This document shows, in pieces, positions 1 to 6,286 of a stretch of DNA of 12,335 nt. Both the position numbers and the translations under genes were made by a program. The notes under the pieces are model-generated. The model made no database searches and was not told where the DNA came from. It saw only the letters and a list, made by a program, of their open reading frames with translations. The first letter of the stretch is position 1. Each line of letters opens with the position of its first letter. Source of the DNA: Candidatus Vogelbacteria bacterium (lineage in GTDB: Bacteria; Patescibacteriota; Minisyncoccia; Phycocordibacterales; XYD1-FULL-46-19); the NCBI GenBank assembly GCA_026395035.1, contig JAPLZN010000154.1, positions 1-12,335 on the forward strand. Direction: 5' to 3'.

Positions 1-14
1 TAAGCAGAACTAAT

Positions 15-407
15 ATGATCTATCTCGTTTGGGTTGCGCTTGTCTCCGGGTTGACCATTTCAACAATGGTTGGTGTTCGTCTGTTTGCTATCAAAAACGG
101 GCGGCATACAGAATTCGAACAACCGGCTCTGTTTACCGCTATTCAAGAAAGGATCGATTGGTTGGCTGTCCTTCTTGTTCTCCTGTTTCGAGAGGGCTTG
201 CGCTATCTTTCTATTCGCCTTCTGTATGGTGTTCGCAAGTTCGGATCTTATCTCAAGATTGCCGGCATTAAGATAGAAAAGCGTTTCGAAAAAGTGATCG
301 ACCTCGTTCATGGGAAAAAGGCTGTCGGCAAGAAGGGAGCAGTGTCATTCTTTCTCCGCGAAATTGCGGAACACAAAAAATCGTCGAAGACTAGAATTCC
401 CAAGTAA
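15..407 (+). CDS. Small membrane protein of unknown function
   Basis: I do not recognise this 130-residue protein. The sequence shows a hydrophobic N-terminal segment (about residues 2-24), a short polar stretch, and a second hydrophobic segment (about 47-60, rich in Leu and Val). The remainder is very basic, with many Lys and Arg, and ends in a Lys/Arg-rich tail. It is probably a membrane-anchored protein with a positively charged cytoplasmic tail. No Shine-Dalgarno sequence precedes the ATG. The frame stays open to the left edge of the window, so a slightly earlier start cannot be excluded. A TAA occupies bases 1-3 in another frame and may end a preceding gene. The gene ends about 70 bases before tRNA-Thr. 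The reading frame is convincing, but no function can be given. Confidence 0.6.
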   Translation: MIYLVWVALVSGLTISTMVGVRLFAIKNGRHTEFEQPALFTAIQERIDWLAVLLVLLFREGLRYLSIRLLYGVRKFGSYLKIAGIKIEKRFEKVIDLVHGKKAVGKKGAVSFFLREIAEHKKSSKTRIPK

Positions 408-413
408 TCTGTT

Positions 414-442
414 TTGCGTCGCTCGGCGCGATTTGGTAAACT
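414..442 (+). promoter_or_regulatory. Candidate promoter for tRNA-Thr
   Basis: A -35-like TTGCGT (414-419) is followed after 17 bases by TAAACT (437-442), preceded by TGG, which makes an extended -10. Transcription would start about 30 bases before the tRNA. The -35 matches consensus at only three positions, so the call rests mostly on the extended -10 and the spacing. Confidence 0.4.
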
Positions 443-478
443 AGCGCTATCAACATGGCGTGTTTGAGGTTAGTTTGT

Positions 479-551
479 GCCACCTTAGCTCAGTTGGTAG
501 AGCGACGCACTTGTAATGCGTAGGTCCTCGGTTCAAATCCGAGAGGTGGCT
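479..551 (+). tRNA. tRNA-Thr (anticodon UGU)
   Basis: The cloverleaf is complete. The acceptor arm GCCACCT (479-485) pairs perfectly with AGGTGGC (544-550), and the discriminator base is T551. The D loop carries the usual AGCTCAGTTGGTAGAGC pattern. The anticodon stem ACGCA (505-509) pairs with TGCGT (517-521) around a seven-base loop with anticodon TGT at 512-514, which reads ACA threonine codons. The T arm contains GGTTCAAATCC. No CCA is encoded. A run of seven T (554-560) follows at once and could serve as a simple transcription end. The threonyl-tRNA synthetase that would charge it is encoded at the far end of the window. Confidence 0.97.
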
Positions 552-602
552 CATTTTTTTGGAATTATCCACCGTGTTGTATTCCAGTTGCAGGCTAGCA
601 GG

Positions 603-611
603 TGGTATAAT
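603..611 (+). promoter_or_regulatory. Extended -10 promoter of the HNH gene
   Basis: TGG followed by a perfect TATAAT (606-611) forms an extended -10 element. The ATG at 618 lies six bases after it, where transcription would be expected to begin, so the mRNA would have little or no leader. There is no convincing -35 at the right spacing, which is usual for extended -10 promoters. Confidence 0.55.
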
Positions 612-617
612 TTGAGG

Positions 618-1034
618 ATGAAAAAATGTCTTAGATGTGGCAAGGAATTTTCTTATAGGTATCAGAAGAAATTCTGCTCAAATAGATGTCAAATTGATTT
701 TCAGTATGATACTTATATCGGACGGTGGAAAAAGGGGCTAAATAATGGAAGCCGAGGAATTGAAACGAAAGACATTTCTTTGCACTTGAAGAAGTATCTA
801 GTGTTAAAATTCAAAGAAAAATGTTCCAAGTGCGGCTGGAGCGAGAAAAACCCTATAACGGGTAAGGTTCCGCTAGAAGTTGACCACATAGATGGAAATG
901 CAAGTAATAATGCCGAAAGTAATCTTCGACTGCTTTGTCCCAACTGCCATTCCTTGACACCATTTTTCCGGAATTTGAATAAGGGTAATGGGCGAGTTTG
1001 GAGGAAAGATAAGTACATAAAGATAGAAAAATGA
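618..1034 (+). CDS. Free-standing HNH endonuclease with two zinc-binding motifs
   Basis: This 138-residue protein has two parts. The first is an N-terminal treble-clef-like zinc motif (C4, C7, C20, C24). The second is an HNH nuclease core with C69/C72 and C107/C110 as a second zinc site and the catalytic pattern D89-H90, N102, H111. HNH proteins of this type cut or nick DNA; the target cannot be read from the sequence. I chose the ATG at 618 because the only earlier in-frame ATG lies inside tRNA-Thr and because TATAAT sits just upstream, implying a leaderless message. The TGA stop overlaps the ATG of the ABC exporter (ATGA), so the two are probably co-transcribed and translationally coupled. 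Position directly behind a tRNA gene fits a mobile-element origin, but no integrase or flanking repeat is visible. Confidence 0.85.
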   Translation: MKKCLRCGKEFSYRYQKKFCSNRCQIDFQYDTYIGRWKKGLNNGSRGIETKDISLHLKKYLVLKFKEKCSKCGWSEKNPITGKVPLEVDHIDGNASNNAESNLRLLCPNCHSLTPFFRNLNKGNGRVWRKDKYIKIEK

Positions 1035-2797
1035 AAATCAACACAAAAAAGACCTATAAGATATACTGGCAACATGGCGCCCGCTATCCCTGGCTGGCTC
1101 TTTTCACCTTTCTGTCTGTTGGTTTAACGGCGGTGGTTAATGCTATTTACCCGCTTTTTTTGCGTGACTTCATTAACCTGCTGGCCAGTCAAAATGCGGA
1201 TCGAGCCACGACTCTCGTCGCCTTGCGGCATACTCTTTTTATTATCGCCGGACTCTATTTGGCCAACTGGCTGTTCTACCGCATTCAACAGTTTACGGCG
1301 GCGATTTTTGAAGCGCGAGTAATCAAAGATTTGTCCGATACCTGTTTCAGTTATTTGCACAAGCACTCTTTCACTTTTTTCATCAATAACTTCGCCGGCT
1401 CGCTGGTAAAAAAGGTGAAATGGTTCACGGGGGCCTTTGAGGCGATAACTGATCAGGTTATTTATAATCTGGAGCCCTTGGTGGTGCAGATGGTTATTAC
1501 GCTGGTCATTTTATTGCGCGTAAACCTGTGGATTGGTTATGCCATGATTGTTTGGGCGATATTATTTATTGCTTTCAATTGGTCATTCACCAAGTTCAAA
1601 CTGAAATACGATTTGGCGCGCAATGAAACCGAAACCGAATCATCCGGTCTCTTGGCCGATACGATTGCCGGTCACAACAATGTTCGACTGTTTGGCGGTT
1701 ATACGCGCGAGGTGGCGGCTTTTTCGGCCGTCAACGAGAAATTGCGTCGTTTGCGCATCATCACCTGGAATTACTTGGGTAACTCTATGGACGGTGTGCA
1801 GGCCCTCCTGTCTATTATTTTGGAGGTCGGTATTTTTTACTACGGCATTTATCTGTGGAACCTGGGCCAAATTACGGTTGGTGATTTTGTACTGATTCAA
1901 ACCCTACTCATTGCCACCGTGGAGCGGATTTGGAATGTCGGCCGAATCGTGCGCACGGTGTATGAACGGATGTCCGATGCCGAAGAGATGACGGTTATTT
2001 TGGACACCCCGCATGACATCAAAGATATTCCGACGGCGAAAAAATTAAAAGTTAACAAAGGACAAATTGAATTTCGCGGGGTAACTTTCAACTACAATGA
2101 AACGCGGTCAATCCTGAAAGACTTTAATTTAACGATTACGCCCAACGAGCGGGTGGCGTTTATCGGTACTTCCGGCGCCGGTAAAACAACCATCATTCGT
2201 CTGATTCTGCGCTTACATGAATTAACAGCTGGTAAAATTCTGATTGACGACCAGAACATCTCCAAGGTGAAATTGGAATCGCTGTGGCAAGCTGTCTCGC
2301 TCGTACCACAGGATCCCGATCTCTTCCACCGCACACTTCTGGAAAATATCCGCTACGGCCGGCCGGACGCGACCGATGCCGAAGTGGAAATCGCTGCCAA
2401 GGCGGCCAATTGCCATGAGTTCATTGCCGGTCTGCAGGACGGCTATCAAACGATGGTGGGTGAGCGAGGGATTAAACTTTCCGGTGGGGAACGCCAGCGG
2501 GTGGCGATTGCTCGGGCGATTCTGCGGGGTTCGCCGATCTTAATTCTTGATGAAGCAACTTCTAGCTTGGATTCCGAATCGGAAAAACTGATTCAGGGGG
2601 CCCTGGCGAATTTGATGAAGGGCAAGACAGTAATCGTAGTGGCGCATCGTCTATCCACAATTCGCCAGATGAATCGCATTATTGTGATTGACGGCGGTAA
2701 GATTGCCGAAGAGGGAACGCACGACGCTCTGCTGGAAAAAACTGATGGTGTCTACCACCGCCTGTGGGAGCTCCAAGCCGGGGGATTTATAAAGTAA
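1031..2797 (+). CDS. ABC exporter, fused membrane and ATPase domains (MsbA-like family)
   Basis: A 588-residue half-transporter that should work as a homodimer, using ATP to move a substrate out of the cytoplasm. The N-terminal membrane domain has about six helices (roughly residues 21-44, 68-83, 147-165, 167-185, 255-275 and 282-300). The ATPase domain is complete: Walker A GTSGAGKTT (379-387), Q-loop Q427, signature LSGGE (483-487), Walker B ILILDE (503-508), D-loop SSLD (511-514) and H-loop H539. Length and order match type IV exporters such as lipid flippases and drug or peptide exporters; the substrate cannot be inferred. The start overlaps the end of the HNH gene by four bases, and a strong terminator follows the stop. 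No Shine-Dalgarno is seen, consistent with coupled translation. The gene is intact. Confidence 0.93.
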   Translation: MKINTKKTYKIYWQHGARYPWLALFTFLSVGLTAVVNAIYPLFLRDFINLLASQNADRATTLVALRHTLFIIAGLYLANWLFYRIQQFTAAIFEARVIKDLSDTCFSYLHKHSFTFFINNFAGSLVKKVKWFTGAFEAITDQVIYNLEPLVVQMVITLVILLRVNLWIGYAMIVWAILFIAFNWSFTKFKLKYDLARNETETESSGLLADTIAGHNNVRLFGGYTREVAAFSAVNEKLRRLRIITWNYLGNSMDGVQALLSIILEVGIFYYGIYLWNLGQITVGDFVLIQTLLIATVERIWNVGRIVRTVYERMSDAEEMTVILDTPHDIKDIPTAKKLKVNKGQIEFRGVTFNYNETRSILKDFNLTITPNERVAFIGTSGAGKTTIIRLILRLHELTAGKILIDDQNISKVKLESLWQAVSLVPQDPDLFHRTLLENIRYGRPDATDAEVEIAAKAANCHEFIAGLQDGYQTMVGERGIKLSGGERQRVAIARAILRGSPILILDEATSSLDSESEKLIQGALANLMKGKTVIVVAHRLSTIRQMNRIIVIDGGKIAEEGTHDALLEKTDGVYHRLWELQAGGFIK

Positions 2798-2805
2798 ACA
2801 AAAAC

Positions 2806-2836
2806 AAAAAGCCGGCTTTGAACAAGCCGGCTTTTT
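2806..2836 (+). terminator. Intrinsic terminator of the ABC exporter gene
   Basis: A perfect 13-bp stem (2806-2818 with 2824-2836) with a five-base loop ends in five T. The A-run on the left arm gives T residues on the other strand, so it could work in both directions. Its loop and 3' arm overlap the pheS promoter. Confidence 0.92.
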
Positions 2837-2845
2837 GTGTATAAT
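2818..2845 (+). promoter_or_regulatory. pheS promoter embedded in the upstream terminator
   Basis: A perfect TATAAT (2840-2845) lies just after the terminator's T-run. TTGAAC (2818-2823, four of six matches to the -35 consensus) spans the end of the left arm and the loop, 16 bases upstream. The pheS ATG at 2852 is six bases beyond the -10, which implies a leaderless mRNA. Confidence 0.65.
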
Positions 2846-2851
2846 TTCGCT

Positions 2852-3619
2852 ATGTCTGAAATTGAGAAAAAAGGTCATCTGCACCCTCTGACCCAAGTAA
2901 TTTGGGAGGTTTGCCAGGCCTTTCGTGAGATGGGTTTTGAGGTGGCCGAGGGTCCGGAGGTGGAAGACGAATTTCACAATTTTGATGCCTTAAATATTCC
3001 CGCCAATCACCCGTCTCGTGATATGCAGGATACATTCTGGGTCAAAGGCGGAAAGAACGTTCTCAGAACGCAAACGAGTGCCGTGCAAGTTCGTTATATG
3101 GAGGAAATGCTGAAACAGGGAAAACAGCCACCTTTTAGCATTATCGCCCCCGGTAAGGTTTTTCGAAACGAGGCGACCGATGCTCGCCACGAGGCGCAAT
3201 TTCACCAGATTGAGTGTCTTTTGGTCGGTCAAGATATTAGTGTGGCTCACCTGAAAGGTTATTTGACGGAATTGTTTGCCAAGTTGTACGGCAAAGAAAC
3301 GGAAGTCCGTTTGCGGCCCAGTTTCTTTCCTTTTGTTGAACCAGCTTTTGAAACAGATACACCCTGTTTGAAATGCACTAAGGACGGCAAAGCGGTAAAG
3401 GGTAATCAGTGCTCGTTATGCAGCGGTTCTGGTTGGATGGAAATGGGTGGATCAGGAATGGTTCATCCCAATGTTCTTAAGGCTGTTAACCTTGATCCGG
3501 AAATATGGCGGGGGTTTGCCTTTGGTTTCGGGGTGGATCGCTTGGCGATGCTCAAATTTGGGGTAGATGATATTCGCACTTTTTACGAAGGAGACTTGCG
3601 ACTAATGAAACAATTTTAA
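2852..3619 (+). CDS. pheS: Phenylalanyl-tRNA synthetase alpha subunit, catalytic core only
   Basis: PheS holds the active site that joins phenylalanine to tRNA-Phe, working with PheT in the cytoplasm. The class II core is clear: motif 2 region with FRNE and FHQIE (about 104-121), GMVHPNVL near the end, and motif 3 GFGVDRLAML with R230. The protein is 255 residues against about 330-350 usually, because the N-terminal coiled coil that grips tRNA is absent; the sequence begins where the catalytic domain begins in E. coli PheS. An insertion carries two CxxC pairs (C172/C175, C187/C190), a likely zinc knuckle absent from E. coli PheS. I chose the ATG at 2852 rather than 2837 because 2837 would place the start across the -10 box. 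pheT follows three bases after the stop. Confidence 0.95.
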   Translation: MSEIEKKGHLHPLTQVIWEVCQAFREMGFEVAEGPEVEDEFHNFDALNIPANHPSRDMQDTFWVKGGKNVLRTQTSAVQVRYMEEMLKQGKQPPFSIIAPGKVFRNEATDARHEAQFHQIECLLVGQDISVAHLKGYLTELFAKLYGKETEVRLRPSFFPFVEPAFETDTPCLKCTKDGKAVKGNQCSLCSGSGWMEMGGSGMVHPNVLKAVNLDPEIWRGFAFGFGVDRLAMLKFGVDDIRTFYEGDLRLMKQF

Positions 3620-3622
3620 TTT

Positions 3623-4063
3623 ATGCAATTTTCCTATAATTGGCTCCAAAAACATTTTGAGCAAAAATTGCCGACCCCAGCCGAAATAGAAGACGGTGTC
3701 ATTTTTCATTCTTTTGAAGTGGAAGGTATCGAAAAAAAAGCCGATGATTCTTTATTGGAAATAAAAATTCTGCCGGATCGAGCCCACGATTGTTTATGCC
3801 ACGAAGGAGTGGCCCGGGAAATTAGCGCTATTTTTAAGTTACCATTGAAGAATTGCGCCCCAAAAGATACCCCCGGTGTCCCGATTGATCGTCAGTTGGA
3901 AATAAAAATTGCCGATCCAAAATTATGCCGACGGTATATTGGACGGTTGATCGAGGGGATAAAAGTTGGTGAGTCGCCGGCTTGGCTTAGAGAAAAACTG
4001 GAGGGGATTGGTCAGCGTTCGATCAACAATATTGTTGACGCGACCAACTATGGTTTGTGGTGA
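3623..4063 (+). CDS. pheT: PheT fragment 1: N-terminal B1 and start of B3/B4
   Basis: This 146-residue piece begins with the typical PheT start (FSYNWLQKHF), continues through EVEGIE and then goes directly to LEIKILPDRAHD and HEGVAREISAIF. In most bacterial PheT proteins about 110 residues of an EMAP-like OB-fold tRNA-binding domain (B2) lie between those two points, and here they are absent. The fragment ends at NIVDATNY followed by Gly-Leu-Trp and a TGA. In an intact protein this is where the strand leading to GQPLHAFD would start. The ATG lies three bases after pheS with no Shine-Dalgarno sequence, so translation is probably coupled to pheS. On its own it cannot form an active enzyme. Confidence 0.8.
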   Translation: MQFSYNWLQKHFEQKLPTPAEIEDGVIFHSFEVEGIEKKADDSLLEIKILPDRAHDCLCHEGVAREISAIFKLPLKNCAPKDTPGVPIDRQLEIKIADPKLCRRYIGRLIEGIKVGESPAWLREKLEGIGQRSINNIVDATNYGLW

Positions 4064-5226
4064 ATTTGAACCCCAGCGTTTTGGTGATCACTGATGATGT
4101 TGGACCGCTCGCTATTGCCGGTATCAAGGGCGGTAATCGAGCGGAAGTGGATGCCAACACTAAAAATATTATTTTGGAATCGGCCAATTTTGATCCGGTC
4201 AATATTAGAAAAACCAGCGCCAAAATTGGAATCAGGACAGAGGCTTCCAAGCGTTATGAAAATGAATTGACTCAAGAGCTGGCTTTACCGGCGATGGATA
4301 CATTAACCGAGCTTTTGTCCGAAAGCGCCGTTGTTGCTGGAACCAAGATTGGCGCGAAGATTGATATTTATCCTACGCCGGCGATTGGGTGTCAGATCAA
4401 GATAAGGCCGGCAGAGATATCGTCCATTTTGGGAGTCTCTGTGCCAGAAGAGGCGATGATCGATATTTTGGAACGGTTGGATATCAAGGTAGAAAAAAAT
4501 GGTGACGGGTTGAACCTGGAAATTCCTTTCCGACGGATTGATTTGGCCGTGAAAGAAAATATCATGGAAGAAGTCGGCCGAATTTACGGTTACGACAAGA
4601 TCGGAAGTCAACTGCTTGATCTAAAAGCCAATAAGCTAGCGGATCCCGTTCTGGAAAAGAAAATGAGAGTTGCCGATAAGATAAAGGAAATATTGGTTGG
4701 TGTCGGATTTTCCGAAATTTACGGCTACGCTCTGGTGGCTAAGGGTGATATTGAACTGGAAAGTCCGTTTGCCAGCGATAAGGGATTTTTACGTAATAAT
4801 TTGGCCGATTTTATCAACGATCGACTGGCCTTTAATTTACCGAACAATTTATTTGATAATGAGCCGGTGAAAATTTTTGAAATTGGCCAAGTGTTTGCTG
4901 GTGGCGGGGAGCGTGCCAGTTTATGCTTTGGTATTGCCTACAAAAAGCAGAAAAAAATAAAAGCGGAAGAGGTGAGAGAGGAAGTATCTCAGGTTGGTGC
5001 CAATATCTTGCGGGTGCTGGCTGCCGATGATTTTGTTTGGGATGTTAATATTTCCGAATTGCCTGCTTATGGCCAAGATTGTTTACTGGCAACCGTTGAA
5101 GTGTCTCTTAATGAGTTGATTAGTCGCGCTGGTGAGTTTGTCTCACCGGATTTGACCCCGTTTATTGGCGGTCTGGGTGCCGGCGGAAGTAAGCGAGGCG
5201 GAGGTAATGACGGTTATAAAAAATAG
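4057..5226 (+). CDS. pheT: PheT fragment 2: rest of B3/B4, B5 and B6/B7 core
   Basis: The frame opens with GTG at 4057, overlapping the end of fragment 1, and is shifted relative to it. It picks up PheT at LVITDDVGPLAIAGIKGG (B3/B4), the editing-domain region. Next comes a B5 domain (about residues 115-190, ending in EEVGRIYGYDKI), then the catalytic-like B6/B7 core with LRNNLADFINDRL and VKIFEIGQVF. The last 20 or so residues, rich in Gly, Lys and Arg, are out-of-frame reading after the second lesion and are not PheT-like. The GTG is simply the first available start codon in this frame. No Shine-Dalgarno precedes it, so I doubt it is an independent gene. Confidence 0.75.
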   Translation: MVNLNPSVLVITDDVGPLAIAGIKGGNRAEVDANTKNIILESANFDPVNIRKTSAKIGIRTEASKRYENELTQELALPAMDTLTELLSESAVVAGTKIGAKIDIYPTPAIGCQIKIRPAEISSILGVSVPEEAMIDILERLDIKVEKNGDGLNLEIPFRRIDLAVKENIMEEVGRIYGYDKIGSQLLDLKANKLADPVLEKKMRVADKIKEILVGVGFSEIYGYALVAKGDIELESPFASDKGFLRNNLADFINDRLAFNLPNNLFDNEPVKIFEIGQVFAGGGERASLCFGIAYKKQKKIKAEEVREEVSQVGANILRVLAADDFVWDVNISELPAYGQDCLLATVEVSLNELISRAGEFVSPDLTPFIGGLGAGGSKRGGGNDGYKK

Positions 5227-5413
5227 CGCCGGAACACTCTTGTTTGACGGGCCGGTGCAATTTGACCGCTTTGAAAAGGATGGGAGAATATCACTCGCTT
5301 TCCGCCAGGTATTTCAATCATACGACAAAACTCTTTCCGATGAAGAGGTGAACGGAATTATGGATAAGGTAATTGCGGCGCTGGAGGGGAAGGGGTGGGA
5401 GGTACGCAAGTAA
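5165..5413 (+). CDS. pheT: PheT fragment 3: C-terminal FDX-ACB domain
   Basis: These 82 residues form most of the ferredoxin-like anticodon-binding (FDX-ACB) domain that closes bacterial PheT and contacts the tRNA-Phe anticodon. Recognisable parts are AVWVPAEVSEAEV, a Phe-Asp-containing strand, SLAFRQVFQSYDKTLSDEEVN (seen at about residues 43-63) and the final GWEVR. The nominal TTG start lies within the overlap with fragment 2 and is not a credible initiation site. The segment belongs in frame with an upstream conserved stretch, usually ending in RD(L/I), that is not intact here. Confidence 0.72.
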   Translation: MAVWVPAEVSEAEVMTVIKNSAGTLLFDGPVQFDRFEKDGRISLAFRQVFQSYDKTLSDEEVNGIMDKVIAALEGKGWEVRK

Positions 5414-5443
5414 TTATAAATTTCAAATTAAAAATTAAAAATG

Positions 5444-5473
5444 AAATGCCGGGTTAAAACCTTGCATTTTTGT
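5444..5473 (+). terminator. Probable terminator after pheT
   Basis: AAATGC (5444-5449) pairs with GCATTT (5464-5469). An inner GGGT/ACCT stem with one wobble pair and a TAAA loop lies inside, separated by one mismatch. A T-run (5467-5471) follows. The imperfect stem lowers confidence, but it is well placed for the end of the pheST unit. Confidence 0.5.
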
Positions 5474-5477
5474 TAAC

Positions 5478-5534
5478 AAAAAACCGCCAGCCGTCCGTTT
5501 GTCCCATTAGGGTGACGAACGAACGACTGGTCGG
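5478..5534 (-). terminator. Terminator of the minus-strand gene 5538-5979
   Basis: Read on the minus strand, a stem of roughly 20 pairs joins 5534-5511 with 5504-5484. Several positions that look like mismatches on the plus strand become U-G wobble pairs in the minus-strand RNA, so the hairpin is better in that orientation. Six T follow (5483-5478). It sits four bases past the stop codon. Confidence 0.8.
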
Positions 5535-5537
5535 ATG

Positions 5538-5979
5538 TTATTTGCTTTTTGGAGCAAAGATGAGCCAAACTCCTGCCTCAATGGGTAAGTTGGCGGGGAG
5601 AAACCTCAGGCCACCATCGCGGTATGCAAGCGGGAACCATTTGTCACCTCTCGGATCAGTCCATCCATCATCGGCGATAAGTACCTCTGTGGAAAAATTA
5701 ATTGCCGAGAATTTTCTTTGGAGTGCTTGTATCCACTGACCTTCAGGGATGGATTCGTAGCCGTACGTCTTCCTTAAGTAGTCAATAACCCCATTGAGGC
5801 GAACATGAAAACCAACCTCTACGAGCATGAAACGACGTTTTTTTCTGCCATAGACCGTTTGGCCCCAAAACTGCCAATCCGTAGGATTTTGGCCCGAATT
5901 TTTGAGCAGTTCCAAGGGTTGGTTTTCGGGGATGTGGCTATTAAACTCAAGTTCAAAAATCTTTCCTACCTCCGGACAT
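5538..5979 (-). CDS. Unknown protein gene with apparent one-base frameshift
   Basis: I do not recognise the product. An AGGAGG site (5988-5993) stands eight bases before an ATG at 5979. That frame reads MSGGRKDF and then hits TGA. Removing one T from the T5 run at 5955-5959 joins it to the long frame below, giving about 146 residues ending in IFAPKSK. Without the correction the longest frame must start at TTG (5915) for 125 residues, with coding-like sequence continuing upstream. The protein is mixed and soluble-looking, rich in Trp, Gly and Arg (DWQFWGQ, GYESIPEGQW, DDGWTDPRGDKWFP), with no membrane segment or known motif seen. It has its own promoter (6014-6041) and terminator and runs against pheT. 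A real frameshift or a homopolymer sequencing error would look the same. Confidence 0.6.
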
Positions 5980-6013
5980 TATTTAATCCTCCTGTCTGCA
6001 ATTTCTATTCTGA

Positions 6014-6041
6014 ACTATAGCACTATTAGAAATAAAGTCAA
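6014..6041 (-). promoter_or_regulatory. Promoter of the minus-strand gene
   Basis: On the minus strand TTGACT (6041-6036) is followed after 16 bases by TATAGT (6019-6014), preceded by TGC to form an extended -10. Both boxes match consensus at five of six positions. The start would lie about 20 bases before the AGGAGG ribosome site. Confidence 0.75.
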
Positions 6042-6129
6042 GGTGAAATTTCGCGAAAAAAGTCGAATTTTGGACTCAAAATTATCCACCTAAAAGCTTC
6101 AAAAAACGCTGGTATTTTAAGCGTGAAAA

Positions 6130-6138
6130 TGGTAAAAT
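6130..6138 (+). promoter_or_regulatory. Candidate extended -10 for gyrB
   Basis: TGG followed by TAAAAT (6133-6138) resembles the extended -10 elements elsewhere in the window. No good -35 is visible. If used, the gyrB message would begin with about 140 bases of leader that includes the palindromic repeat. Confidence 0.3.
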
Positions 6139-6175
6139 TGACTCACTATTTTAGAATGCAACGGGCTCCAAAATT

Positions 6176-6258
6176 GTCATTCCGGGCTTGACCCGGAATC
6201 CAGTTAAGTAGTAAGGTCTGAGACATGAAATGGATCCCGGCTCGGGGGCCGGGATGAC
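6176..6258. repeat. Palindromic intergenic repeat (GTCATTCCGGG...GATGAC type)
   Basis: The left arm (6176-6202) begins GTCATTCCGGG and ends AATCCA. The right arm (6231-6258) begins TGGATCCCGG and ends CCGGGATGAC, its imperfect inverse. Each arm is also a small hairpin of its own (CCGGG with CCCGG; CCCGG with CCGGG). Elements with this GTCATTCCSGG signature are widespread in bacterial intergenic regions. It lies 28 bases upstream of the gyrB start and keeps an open frame into it, so automatic gene callers could extend gyrB through it. Confidence 0.75.
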
Positions 6259-6286
6259 ACAAATACAAGGATTCAAATACAAAAAA

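Larger units (their letters stand above)
3623..5413 (+). pseudogene. pheT: pheT, beta subunit gene disrupted at two places
   Basis: The three reading frames at 3623-4063, 4057-5226 and 5165-5413 together cover a PheT beta subunit in order from N- to C-terminus, but each junction changes frame and lacks expected conserved sequence. At the first junction about 38 codons of the B3/B4 region are missing, including the GQPLHAFD motif. At the second, a short conserved stretch before AVWVP is not intact in any frame. PheT is normally essential, so either this is a sequence or assembly fault or another functional copy exists. Missing codons argue against programmed frameshifting. Confidence 0.75.
6042..6286. 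other. Divergent intergenic region before gyrB
   Basis: This 245-base, mostly AT-rich stretch separates the minus-strand gene promoter from gyrB. It holds an extended -10-like TGGTAAAAT (6130-6138), a single DnaA-box-like TTATCCACC (6082-6090) and a palindromic repeat (6176-6258). No gene is supported in it. Confidence 0.6.

Noticed and set aside
516..617. Earlier start for the HNH gene
   Set aside because: The ATG lies in the anticodon arm of tRNA-Thr and the added residues resemble no HNH protein; the -10 box at 606 supports 618.
4049..4075. Programmed ribosomal frameshift in pheT
   Set aside because: No clear slippery site is seen, and conserved codons are missing at the junction, so a shift alone would not restore the protein.
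5958..5960. AUU start codon behind GGAGG for the minus-strand gene
   Set aside because: The GGAGGT lies inside a reading frame that begins at a normal ATG (5979) with a better AGGAGG site; a one-base slip explains the frame more simply.
6082..6090. DnaA-box-like TTATCCACC, also at 565-573
   Set aside because: There are only two isolated copies about 5.5 kb apart, with no cluster, no AT-rich unwinding element and no dnaA or dnaN; an origin is not supported.
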